NCBI RefSeq assembly: GCF_002443255.2
Contig: NW_019211454.1
Location: 10,872,248 to 10,936,247, forward strand
DNA: 64,000 bases
From: Varroa destructor
Taxonomy: Eukaryota; Arthropoda; Arachnida; Mesostigmata; Varroidae
Reading direction: 5' to 3'
The notes beneath the pieces are model-generated. The model did no database searches. It was not told the origin of the DNA and saw nothing but the letters and a program-made list of their open reading frames with translations. The stretch's first letter is position 1, and every line of letters starts with the position of its first letter. Made by a program: the position numbers and the translations under genes. This document shows, in pieces, positions 11,435 through 22,817 of the stretch.

Positions 11435-12656
11435 CAGTGCTTTATCATTGCTATTATTGGTTGCTCATAGGTTAGTAACGGCTCCTTGGTTTTGTAAACG
11501 CTTCTGTTCTGCTCTCGCTTTTTGTTTATTGACTTTTCGAAATCTATATTTTTTCGTCCTCTTGCTTTTTTTTTTTTAATTCTCTTGTACTCAGGCAATG
11601 CACAACCGTCGTTAGCGAACTCACTGTTTCCCTTGAATCTTTTCAATCGCTTCAGTCTGTTATTTTCTCAAGTCGAAGATCCTTCATTTCCTTTTCTAAT
11701 TGCCTTCTCTGCGATTCTTCGTCCTTAGCACTGAGCGGAACGAGAAGGAGTAGGGATCGAATCGACTCTCTTCTGCGGCCTAAAAGCCCGCAACTCCGGA
11801 CGGGCCGGAACCCCTTTTCAATTCTGTACTATCACCGCATTTTATGCGTCCTAACGCGGTGTCTCCCCCGATACGGCGCTATCTGTATTAAAACGAGGCT
11901 GTTCTCTTCACCGGCCACCTTGTTTCGCGTGGTAGCTCCCCCTTCGGCTTCGGCTCGCGCGTATTTATCCCTTAGACCCCAGCAGCGTACACGTGGGCCA
12001 GCAACGTACCTCAAGCACCTGCTCGATCTTCCGTCCAAGGATCTGGTTTCTAGGCCTACCGGTCTAGTGGACGGCAACGATTTCTCGTCGTAGAGAAGAA
12101 GTCCCGATCCGGACTTCTTCTTCTTCTCCCACGATGCAGAACACCTTAGCCGTAATTAGCCAATGCTCGCCACTGCGACTATCACTAACTGCGTCCCCCG
12201 AACGTCTGTATTTGTTGGTTTGTTAGTGACAGCACGTACTGTATGAATTTTCTTTTATTTGTGATTACTTTTATAGTGAATTTACTTAAGGAACGCGACC
12301 CATCACGTCGGTGGACTTTGAGATGGGGAAACAGGGCTTTTTCTGAATCTATCGCGTCGTCCTACAGCCGACGTCTGCTGTAGTTGTTCTTCATATTGTT
12401 GCGTACCAACTGATTGTTATAAGTAATAGTAATATTTGTAGGATTTTTATTATAACAACGACGCTGCTAATTGGCAATGATTTGATTGCTGTTGCAACAG
12501 CGACGATCACAGCAGTGGGGGGCATCGCTATCATTCATTGCGAGTAGTGGTTCTGATTGTTGTCTGATAGTTATATCCCTTATGTTGTCGTCGTTACTAT
12601 TATTGTTGCTCGATCATTACGACAGCCGTCCGGTGTTGATGTAGGCAACTTCTTAC

Positions 12657-12931
12657 TAGACGTTGTTGTTGTTGTTGTTGTTGTTGTCCGTTTGTTGTTG
12701 CAGCCAAGATGATAATGGTGACAATGTGAAGTCGATTCTTTGTCGTTGCTGATGATGCTGCGTCTGCCGCTGCTGCTGCGGCTGCTGTTGAATAAACCCC
12801 GAGAACAGCAGTTCGGAGTCGTGAAGGTATGGCTTCCTTCTCGCGGTCGTCCCACTGTCTTCTTCCTGCTGTGCCTCTTTGGCGGCGCTCTGCAGCTGGC
12901 GCTGATAAGCGCTTCGGTAGAGTGTGCTCAT
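12657..12931 (-). CDS. Candidate first coding exon, Gln/Asn-rich protein
   Basis: ATG at 12931 (G at -3) opens 91 codons: MSTLYRSAYQRQLQSAAKE, then Glu/Asp-rich sequence, HDSELLFSGF, a Gln/His-rich stretch and an Asn run made by the (GTT)n repeat. The frame would reach TAG, but the donor GTAAGA at 12656-12651 splits that stop (GTC-TA before GTAAGA). Codons before the repeat favour G or C at position 3. A gene on the minus strand would lie back to back with the plus-strand model starting at 14264. The plus strand is also open here, so strand assignment is uncertain. No family is recognised and no second exon was found. Confidence 0.3.
12662..12687. repeat. (GTT)n microsatellite
   Basis: Roughly nine GTT units. 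On the minus strand it would encode the Asn run of the candidate exon at 12657-12931. Confidence 0.9.
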
Positions 12932-14263
12932 CGCGCCACTGTCTGTGGTTCTCTAGCCATTGATAAGGCGCAGTCGATCCCCCGTACGGTCACCCCGCAC
13001 CTTTGTTTCTATCGTCGACGAAAAGCAACCCAACGAATCAGGCTGAATAAACCTAATTTTAACGTCAACGTCAGCAATGAAGTCGACGGAAGGCCAACTT
13101 GTTTCTCGGTCTACTGCCACTCGTTCCGACCACACAACACCAAAAACACACGAAACTCAGCACGAATTCCACTTTACACTCGTGAGTAGTTAACAGCTAC
13201 TTCTCCTTTTGTATATTTTGGCCTCTAAAATCATTCGCCGCGAATCTTGCACACTCAATTCACAACTCAGAGAGTATCTGCCCTTCACAACCGTCCCACT
13301 CCGAACTGCTTCCGTTCCTGACTTCGTGGTTCAGATTTACTTAGAACTCGGTGTCCTGTTATGTTTTTGCTTAATAAAGCAGAAGTAGCTTGTTGTGCTG
13401 TTACTCATACACGTATGGTATGGTATGCTACTGCGGCTCGTGCGATTCTGTGGGATTCTCTCGCAAAACTTATTGCAGTGGCTCAATTGTTGAAGGGCCC
13501 GCGACGTTTTTTTCTGTTTTGGACGGACGCAGCACTCACTCACTCACTCACTGCACGCTACACCAGTCCACGCTACGCGGTAGAGTGGCCCCACTAGAAT
13601 TGATTTTCAGCATTACCATCAAGCTTTACAAGGCCGCTGAAACTCCCAGCGGCATGCTTACGAACTTGAGTGGTCCTTCCTTTACCGACTGAAGAAACGT
13701 TACGCGAGTGGCCGTAGTTAACCATTCGCCATTCCTTGCTCCATTTCAGCGCCTTTCCGAAGACGGAGCACTACCACAGAGCAGCGCTCGTTGAGCAGCA
13801 GTCGTCCTGAACGAAACGCCTCACAGGAATCGGCCCCACGTAACACTGCTCTACCTCCTTGTACAACACTACTGGCGAGAGAACTATGTGTATATATATA
13901 AATGTGTATATTAATCTATGTATTTTTACGTATATGGAAGCCTCTCTACTGTAAGTTGCTGTATTCCTGCTTGCCTGGAGTCGTTTGATCCTAGCCGTTG
14001 GCCGCTTGGTTCCCGTCGGTTGCTGACTTCTCTACAGCCGTCGTCGGACCGAACGCTGTTCAGAAGACGCACTGCACGGCCAGTACCAGTGCGACGACCG
14101 CGGTTGTTCGCTCTTCGGTTGGTCTCTCGGGTCCCGGCGGGCGGCTGTGGGTCGCGCGAGTCTTCACGGTCGTCGCGACTGGCGCAAGGACGCGACGTTC
14201 GCAGCCGGAGGACGCGAAACGCGGGCCGATTCGAACATCACGCTCTCTTGCGCGAACGGAAGA

Positions 14264-15704
14264 ATGGATGGCAGTGAGTGACTGGGTCTGTCTGTCTGTT
14301 GTATTGATAATGTTCCATGGAGGAAAAGGGGAGAGCGCAGAGCCAGCAGCACAGCATCAGCCGTCCGTACCGCCATAGAAAGCTGCCTGCGAACCAGACG
14401 GAGCAGGCTCATAGGAAAGCACGGCTGCTGCTAAAATGGTAGCGGCGGCAGAAGCATCAGCAGCAGCAACCTCCTCAAAATGGCGCCCTGTTACTCTGTC
14501 GATATGTCTCTGCCTATGGTGCAAAGCAGGCTTAAATGCCACTAGTGATCTCTGTCTGCGGGCCTTTCCCAGGGCCTTTCTGTAGCAGCCTTCAGGAGGC
14601 CGCGTCGTCGTATAGTTGCTCCTTCCTGCTCGTAGGGTCGAGCACAGGAGACGGTGGCGGCAGTGGCAGTGCCGGGTTCCTTTCCTGTGGCCGCTCCTCA
14701 ATTTTTGCTACGCGCGCCCTACCCTCTCCAGCATTGGCAGCGATGGCAGCGGCTCTCACGCGGAACGTAGCAGCGAGCACCTTTCCCTCCAGGCCTTCTT
14801 CGTGCCCCTCCGCCCGTTGACACACACACGGCAAGGCTCGCGTCTGCTTTACTGCCAGCCTGTCCGTCTGTGCTGCTGTAGGCGAACAACGGTCGGTTGT
14901 GGATGGCCCCACAATGCACCCACGGAGTGGTGGCAGAGTTCCGCCGGAGTAGTTTGTGGATCGGCCGGTCGGTCGGATGGGGGAAGGGACGACCGCTCTG
15001 TTAGAATGCATTGCTCTGAGCAGCAGGCAGTGGGGTTACTTTTTTTTGCCGGTCAGCAATGGCAGTTATCCGTGCTGCTTCTGCCATTGGCGCTGTTGGA
15101 GAAATAGAACCAAGTTCAGCAGCTCGACAGTATGAGGAACGTTGCTTCCCTGGTACTGAACCCTCGCAAGATGAAAAGTCTACGAAAGTAAAGAGCTTTC
15201 ACCCGCTATCCGCCATAACCAGCATCACCGCAACACTGGCGGCGCTGTCCATCTGTTGTACACAAAGACGCGCAAAGGAGAAGAGAACGGTGCTCCTGAA
15301 AACCCTAGGTAAAGTGGGTCGACCAGGTCTCCGAGCCGCTTGACAGGGATAGTCGGACTCAGTAAAGGACCTCTTCTGAGTCTGGCAAGCTCACCCCATG
15401 GATAGGCGCCGTTGGTCGTCGTCGTCTAGCGGTACGCCGCGCTATTTTTGAACGGGCCCGCGCTAGTTAACAACTAGCGCAACTTACTGCTCTTCGGAGG
15501 CTGTGCAATGCTAACTGCTTTATCCACTACTAATACCACGCACGAACAGGCCAGTAACAGACACTGGCTACGGGACGGACAGACAGGCCACTACCGTCGC
15601 CTGATGGAACGGAACACCTGCTGGGCGACCGATGATGATGATAGGGGGGACTGCGCGTCGCCTCCTATCATCATCATCATCATCGTCGTCGTCGTCGTCG
15701 TCTA
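14264..15704 (+). CDS. Candidate 5' part of a plus-strand gene, three phase-compatible exons
   Basis: Exon 1 ends with ATG-GAT-GGC-A (14264-14273) in a good Kozak context (A at -3, G at +4) before donor GTGAGT. Exon 2 (15057-15308) follows a strong acceptor (ACTTTTTTTTGCCGGTCAG) and continues in phase 1 as MAVIRAASAIGAVGE..., ending CTA-G before GTAAAG. Exon 3 (15500-15704) starts GC-TGT-GCA-ATG, again phase 1, and ends before GTAAGT (15705-15710), which splits an otherwise in-frame TAG. The joined product is about 155 residues, with one hydrophobic stretch (PLSAITSITATLAALSICC) and a Asp/Ile/Val tail from triplet repeats. It is open to the right and no family is recognised. Phase agreement at both junctions is the main support; the 191-base second intron has a modest acceptor. 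Confidence 0.3.
15057..15308 (+). other. Best-supported exon of the 14264-15704 model
   Basis: Long pyrimidine tract and CAG acceptor, ATG two bases inside the exon, 83 complete codons, and an AG-GTAAAG donor. If the upstream exon is wrong, the ATG at 15059 (G at -3, G at +4) could itself be the start. Confidence 0.35.
15460..15480. other. Perfect 9-bp hairpin
   Basis: GCGCTAGTT-AAC-AACTAGCGC, in the second intron of the candidate plus-strand gene, just before its acceptor. Confidence 0.85.
15631..15678. other. Inverted GAT/ATC repeat, 15-bp arms
   Basis: GATGATGATGATAGG (15631-15645) is perfectly complementary to CCTATCATCATCATC (15664-15678). The right arm runs into (ATC)6(GTC)6 at 15667-15702. 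Confidence 0.85.
15667..15702. repeat. (ATC)6(GTC)6 microsatellite
   Basis: Six ATC and six GTC units, encoding Ile6-Val6 in the candidate plus-strand exon that ends two bases later. Confidence 0.95.
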
Positions 15705-15910
15705 GTAAGTGACACACCGATGAACAAATGGACTAGAGCAAGCGAAAAATAGCAAACGTGAACGTGTGAACTGAACCTGATGGACCCAAAACAACAGTCC
15801 GTTACTTTCGACTAACGATACGGGGGCAATGTGGCTGAAGAGAGCGTAGCACTGGCAAAATGAAAGACCAACGTCAAAGTTTGCAGCTAGCCTTATGGCT
15901 ATCAATATAG

Positions 15911-16486
15911 TCATCTACTAGTCAGACATGAAACGCTTACATGCATGGAAAAAGAATTGTTAATACTTAAAATACGTACTGTGATTGTTGTAGATTTTCT
16001 TTCATACGAAAAAGCTGTTAAAATATCGAAGATATCGAAATAGGAATTTCTATTTTGAACATAAATAAAGCAAAATAAAGAGTTACATTTGAAACTGTTA
16101 TTCCTATGCAAATGCAAAAAGAATATTTCGAAGCCCGTACTAAACATACGAATGTGGGGTGCTGATCTCCAGTCGGATATAATTAGATACGAGAGAAGCT
16201 TAAGGTATATTCCATTATCTGTTAAATCCTTAGGAAAGCATATGAACAGTTCCCACTTTTCCGAAGAGAAAATACCCACCTCATCCGCGTAAAAAAATGT
16301 TGACTTCATCTTATTAGAACTATTTTTACTTAATAGCAAAAAAGCTATCACAAGCTGTGGAGGAACTCTTAGCGGCGATGACAGTTCACCCTCGGTTGGG
16401 GTTAGGATGAAAGCAAGGACCATCCGAAATTGAGGGAGACAAGTCTGTTCGATGGTGTTACAGGTAAACGCAGCGACGGGGAGAGG
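15911..16486 (-). CDS. Long open frame in AT-rich DNA, unknown
   Basis: A 191-codon frame open from 16486 to TAG at 15911; the first ATG, MVLAFILTPTEGELSSPLRV, is at 16423. This is unusually long for the local AT content. The first half has balanced composition (TCNTIEQTCLPQFR upstream of the ATG), while the second half is rich in Phe, Ser and Asn, as expected from antisense of A-rich DNA. A good donor, GAG-GTGGGT, lies after STFFYADE, so only the first half may be an exon. No domain is recognised. Confidence 0.17.
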   Translation of the reverse strand, partial: PLPVAAFTCNTIEQTCLPQFRMVLAFILTPTEGELSSPLRVPPQLVIAFLLLSKNSSNKMKSTFFYADEVGIFSSEKWELFICFPKDLTDNGIYLKLLSYLIISDWRSAPHIRMFSTGFEIFFLHLHRNNSFKCNSLFCFIYVQNRNSYFDIFDILTAFSYERKSTTITVRILSINNSFSMHVSVSCLTSR

Positions 16487-19040
16487 TCAGGGAAGGCTTC
16501 GGTATATGAGCCCTGTTTTAGATCTGGCAAATATCATGCCTTTTTATTGATCATAATCGCTCAGATAGGTTAAAAGTTACTGTCACAATTTACACACGAA
16601 AGACTCATAGTCCCGTAGGCCATAAGCCTACAATTAGATTTACAATTAGGATAAGAAACAGCTGAAGCAGGCTTTGTTGGAAATGTCAATTTGTTCTCTA
16701 CAAAAAAAAAAATGGCAAGTTAGAAAGTTGTGCGGCTACTGTAAATGGAGTAATTAACTAGTCGAAGTTTTTGATGAAGTATAGGAAATAATGTATGGAC
16801 ATCCTTTGGCGAACAAACTCATAGCACCCTCTTTCAATGTAACTTTGACCTGCTTTGAGAAAATCCCTTTTATTCTTTTATTTTCTTTCCAGTTGTTCCA
16901 ACGTTCTTGTTCTTGACAAAATCGTGTTGACTATTCATTTAATATTGTTTCTACTTTTCTTTGCCTCTTTAAAAACGCCATTGTAAATAATTATTTATTT
17001 TAATGCAAAGTACCCCCTATTAATATACAACAAAGGTAAAAAAAATATTACAGTGCACTCGTTTAGCTTCAAAGATTATTATACACAAGACAGTACTATC
17101 TCTTTGTATATACATATATAGATTTACATGGATTGCGTTATTACAGGGTGTCCCATACACATATATGCTTGATGCGTATCAATCTTATTTGCAACTGTTA
17201 TTCTATTATTTAAGCATATATGTCGTTGAAAAAACGGCCCCTGGATTTATCAACCAGAAGCTTGATTATGTTTCATATACGTTTCATCATAGCTTCTGGC
17301 TCGTGCTGATGATGCTTGGTGTGTATAGTAGACAAAATCGAACTCTTCGGATGGGGCGCATTTGTGGTCATCCCCAGGTCGAAACGATCGTAATATGTCA
17401 TCGTATCCGTATACTCTTAGCACGAAATCATATGAACGTTGGGAAATGAATGGATGTAACCAATAGGTTTATTTACTTTAAGATGTAAAGCCAATCCTCC
17501 TCATTTCAATAGCGACCCAGAAGCCCATTCTCGAGAGCAACTGTTTTCAATATTTGACATGGAATACATGCAGAAGCAGCAGAAAACTGAAAAATAATCA
17601 AAGCAAGCGGACCTAAGTGCGCTTTGCTTGCAGCGTTCCGTCTCTGCCAGCAACTGGGCAGTAAGCAGGCATTTTGTTATTCAAATAATTGCTTTCTTGT
17701 AGTATACGTTGTACGATGCCGGTTAATAAAAATATGATATTGAAAACACCCTAACAACACCTGGATTGTTCTGTCCATTCCCTGTTTGAGCTTCTCCGCA
17801 TATTCATAGTTAGTTCACTGTGTATGGCCGGTCGAATTTTATGCCGGCGAGCATAAAGCTATGGAAACACATGAGAACCCAATCACAAGTGTGGGGCCGT
17901 CGTCCACGAGCCAGGTACTTCGGAAGGCAAAAACGCTTACTGTGGCCTCTATGTTTGACAAAAATCGCTAGACGAACAGCACTACTTAGAAAAATTTCTT
18001 CCCTTCTCTACGTTGACACCATTTAAGCACCGGGTTCAAAGTAGTTAATTGAGAGAAGCACCAACCCAGGATCAGGGGCGGAAAAACGCCTTTGTCACCT
18101 TCCTTGGTACTGCTATTGCAAAAAAAAAAAGAGTGGCAACTACCACAGCAAACATCTAGATGTGTCCGTAGACACATTGATTTTTTCAAACAAAAAAAAT
18201 ACTATTTACCGAATAATTTATCATTTTATTGGAAAAAAGGTCAGGCAAGGAAACCTTTTTTCCGAAAATCCTTCACAACGTAGAAGAAATAGGAATAACT
18301 ATGGATGCTATTTGATATACTGTTATCATCGTCCGTCTAAAAACTGCTGTCATGCGGTAAGCTTGTACATCCTCAGGACACGCACCACGTCCAGTTATAG
18401 GGTATAGGTACATTTCAAAGCGACGTGGCCTGCCACTGCTTCATGGGACAGTCAAGGCAGTTTGATTGGAACCAACGGACGTGGATTAGGCGCAACTGAT
18501 GACAGGCCCTTAACTCCGACCGGGTTACAAAATCTCGACCCAAACCAAATAAATGACGGCGAACTAGGAATCATTATTTAATTTTTCTCTGCAGTAAACT
18601 TCCTACTCTGGACAAGAGTCCATCGACCTGACATCAGGCTAAGTTACACTTGTAACTATACTAGTAAAACTGACAGAACTTTGCTGCTTCAGCAAGCAGT
18701 CAAACCTTAACTACTTGAAATCCGAATCGCTTTATGCTGAGTAGATCAAATAGATGCATTTTTACCTTAGCTCCACGAGAGCACAAGCAAGCTGACGTGA
18801 TCATCGCACTTGCGAAAATATTGCAGTAATGTTATCTTTGGTAGCTTGAGATGCTGTTAAAAGCAACGGTCAATGTGAAACTACTAAGGCAACTGACGTC
18901 CCACGTTCCAGTTCCAGTTGCCCCTAATCATATCCTAGCAACAACCCTATTACGAAGTATAATAAGATTTTTTGCAAAAACATACGTGACAAAGTGATCT
19001 GTAATACAAAAGGACACAGGTTACCCCAATGTATTAAGTC

Positions 19041-19087
19041 TAGCAAAAACTAATGAAAGATTAACAATCTTTCATTAGTTTTTGCTA
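19041..19087. other. Perfect 22-bp inverted repeat, 3-base loop
   Basis: Left arm 19041-19062 starts TAGCAAAAACTAATG; the right arm, 19066-19087, is its exact complement around AAC. The arms show no mismatch. Confidence 0.95.
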
Positions 19088-20983
19088 TGCTTATGACATT
19101 GGCCTTCTGAACTTTAGCTAGGTCATGTCACTTTCCTATCGTGTCTGTTGTAGTGGACAAAACTGGACGAAACAAATTCTGGATCGACTCATAGAACCTA
19201 GGTTAGGTTTAACCAATACTTGTGTAGAAACAAGACTATGCTGCCTTTTATCATTTTCTGAAACGGGATGTGGTATAAAATATCAATTATATATAATATA
19301 TGTAAAAATATAAAATATAAAAATCACTAATGTATGCCTGTCGCTTTACCTCATTAGGGACACAATTCGCATCACGTCACTATCTTCTCTGGTTTACTCA
19401 GCATGCATTTCTATACGTATACTTTGAAGTCGCTGTTTTCATTCATACTTAACATCCAATATGGAAAAGTTTTCCTTCCTGGAGCGGCTTGCAGCCTCTG
19501 GCTCTGAAGTTCCTTTGCGCAGTGCTACAAAAGCCCGGAGCTGTACGCACTGACCCCCATAGCCACGCACACCCATGCGCGTCCTTTCAGCGGTATCGCC
19601 AGCATATTGATGGCACTTTTTTCTCTCAGAGCCCCTCTAACGGCCAGATGATTCAGATCACAGCTGAATCCCTAAAGGGATATTTCCTTGTATGAAAGAT
19701 TTCCATAAATGCTCTCTTTTGTCGAGACCCAAGCACCATGATACTAACCTTGCTGCTATTGAAAACTATAACGCCTAAGGAAGGACAGCTGCACAGTACT
19801 ACTAATGTCTGTGAAAAATTTCTACCTGGTTGGAAGCTCGTTGACTTGATACGGTATTTTGGTTGAGATTGGTCTACAATATCTACATGGACGCACTATC
19901 AGGCGACGTATAGCAATGACGGCGTCGGCGCCATCGCCGATACTAACATCTGGGCCAACATTTCTGACTCGTTTGTCTGACGTTCAAGGGTTGTGCCTTC
20001 TGCAGTCAAAAAATATTAAAATCATTACTGCAAGTAGTTCCTTCCTCTTGTACACATCTTATTTGGAATCTGATCAACCCGTATGGTTCCGATTTACATA
20101 ACTGACCATATGCCTGCCCGCTTCAATTGAATCTATCTGTAAAGAAATTTGCTGCACATATTTGTATTTCGTTGTACTAGGGCCCATAAGGGGAAGATGC
20201 CTATTTCTTAGCTTTTCGACTATATTATTCGTTATTTTTTTTTCTTTTTTTTTTAATAAAATACACCAAGAGTGTCACGTGAATGTTGTTAACTCGCCTT
20301 TGACTCTCAGCCTCTACTCCCTATACATTGAATGAGCCCGGATCCTAACCATGAGGTGTTACTACGAGGGCTATTTTTAGGTAGGTAGAGAGTTCATAGC
20401 ACAGCTGGGCTTAGACCAGTCTCCCGACAAAGTTTCAAAGAGCAGGCTTACATTACGGGGTGTCAGCCATGTTTTCTTTAACGATTGTTGACTATCCGGT
20501 CTGCTGCATCCGTGGGATATGAACGAACACATGATGCCCACGCCCCGTATGGACGAAGAGACGTATTTCTGTCGCAATGGTGTCGGCCGCCTCCACTAAT
20601 AAAAAGTATCGTTTCATGCGTAGGAGTTGATAGGTATTTTTTGCATACGGTTAGTTTCGTTGACCTTATCACTTACGAATTTCTGTCGATTGCGAGAGGG
20701 TTCCAGTACTTGCTCAAGTTCGATTTCCAGACTCCTTACCATTCATGTGGACTAATCGTTCTGTATAGCTGAAGATACAGATCATATCATTTTATAATGT
20801 GTTAGCATTAATTAAGTTCCTCTCTCTTGTGTTCCGTCTCTAACAGTCACGTGTAATAAGATGTGGCCTTGTGTCGGGAAGGGGCAAAACGACGGCAGTC
20901 TAACTTCGTACAATTATACCATAAAAACGAACTCTATGCTGAAGGACAATTTAATGAACGTAATTGTTTACTGAATTTATCAG

Positions 20984-21001
20984 TTTTTTTTTTTTTTTTT
21001 T
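20984..21001. repeat. Poly-T tract
   Basis: Eighteen consecutive T. Confidence 0.95.
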
Positions 21002-21872
21002 ATCAGAAGTATATAGCTTAAAAATTACAGAAATTAAAACCGGGGTAGAAATGCGAAGTTGCTAGCTGCTTGCCCTTAATTCCTCTTGCTCTAAGACTTC
21101 ACACGGCATAGGCCCTTACAGGGCTGACCATTTACATATATACAAGGGTTAAAAATTCGTGGAACGATCCGTTATGGCCATTGTAGGCAAATAGGCGCGG
21201 AATGCCGTCTTACTTATAACGCTTGTAATTAGATCTACAGAGAAGAAGCGCACTGAACTCATAAGCGCATTAAGCAAGGAAGAGTTAGTTGGACCCACTG
21301 GAGAGCCTTATTTCTATGCAGATCTACACAATTGATCCGCACCATTTTTTACTTCACTCAAAACGAATTGACACATTTTTTAAGGCGAAAATACAAAGAC
21401 CATATACAAGGTCACACAGATAGAATTATATTATTATGTGCGCATGAAAAAACTTATCTAACTTAAATCAACATAGTTAGGCTATTTTTCGTCTTGCATA
21501 CCGCTGTATCACTTTAGTAGTACTTGCTTCAGATGAGGAACAGAGAACAATTCAACGACGCAATTGCTCTACTCTTTGTAATCACATAATTGCCGTAAAG
21601 AACTCATAACTGCAGACACAAAGCATAAAGTGTGGATTTTATTCTGTATTGGAAAACGATAGAAGTTTAAGGAAGGCTCGAGCCCAACAAGAGCTCGCCG
21701 CAATAAGTAACGGGACAAATAGAACTAATATTTTATATCAGGATACGATCGACGTTTTTCGCACCATAACATTATAATACTCCAAATTAATGTCATTTTA
21801 TAGGGCTTAGACTTTAGGACCAAAACGTAAATCAAAAAATTAAATGTTCGATCTGGGTGCTGTAGCCTATTT

Positions 21873-21908
21873 TTACCTAAATAAGTATTATTACCTAAAT
21901 AAGTTGTA
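21873..21908. repeat. Tandem duplication of an 18-base unit
   Basis: TTACCTAAATAAGTATTA followed by TTACCTAAATAAGTTGTA; the first 14 bases are identical. Confidence 0.8.
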
Positions 21909-22742
21909 TTTTCCACTTTGATTGACTTGAAAGACCTTGAAATAGGTACACTAAAACCTGTAAACAAGAGACTCTACAATATTCTGACATCACCTAATGA
22001 CTGTGTTTTATTATATTTATAGTAGACTAAAAACAAGACAGGATAACACCGAATGGTATGGAAAAAATGTGGTCCTAACATCTAATAATTATTTTTTTTG
22101 GTGTTATGCAGAGTTACTGCGTTTCTAAATATTTCGGTTAAACATAACGTCGTTGCATTTATTTACCCGTTATACGGGCCAACAATAATTGCGCTTTTTT
22201 GGTTGGCGTTTTGTTGCATAGCGGTAAAGTTAGACGTATAAAAAAAATTGTGATGTAACGACCAACGAAAAACGCCTGAAAATTTCTAAGTAACATACTT
22301 TGTCTCATCACGAAAATGAATCCGCTATTTGCTGATAGGTAGAGGATTTACACCTTATCACGGAGGTAATAAACATTCGCGCATATTATTAACTCAATAT
22401 ACATCGGTACGAGCGGGACGTTCATGGAACTGCCAAAATGCGTGCAAACCCAAGCATCGTTTTTTCAAGTATATTGTTTTTCGCTTGCTTAATAAAGACG
22501 ATGATGGCCTAATTTTTGTACATACATGTTTAATGTCTTCCTAGCTCGCCTAGTTAGGTCCTTAGGTTGTGCAGTATTTACAAAAAGGTTTAGGGGACTA
22601 TCCGTGCGGCGCTCTATTGATTAACAGCGAAGGAATTATTGCCGTGTTAGCAATTCCAATGAAAACCTACCGCACCTGCGCGTATTGATTAAGCCAGGGC
22701 CGCAATCTAAATCGTTAACTGACAACGCTGCCTATTTATTGT

Positions 22743-22817
22743 AGAATCAACCGCAAAAGCATTTTTCCACTCACGGTAGATAATCTACCGTGGAACACAA
22801 TACCTAGGATTGATTCT
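22743..22817. other. Nested inverted repeats
   Basis: Inner perfect arms CACGGTAGA (22772-22780) and TCTACCGTG (22784-22792) around TAA, with TTCCA/TGGAA partly extending them. Outer arms are AGAATCAA (22743-22750) and TTGATTCT (22810-22817). The 75-base size and terminal complementarity would fit a tiny foldback element. Confidence 0.55.

Noticed and set aside
17143..17160. CAGGGTGTCCCATAC resembling the end of a mariner or retroelement
   Set aside because: No matching inverted end and no transposase or reverse-transcriptase motif nearby.
20373..20388. TACGAGGGCTATTTTTA resembling a mariner terminal repeat
   Set aside because: No partner end was found and the adjacent frames show no transposase motifs; at best a decayed fragment.
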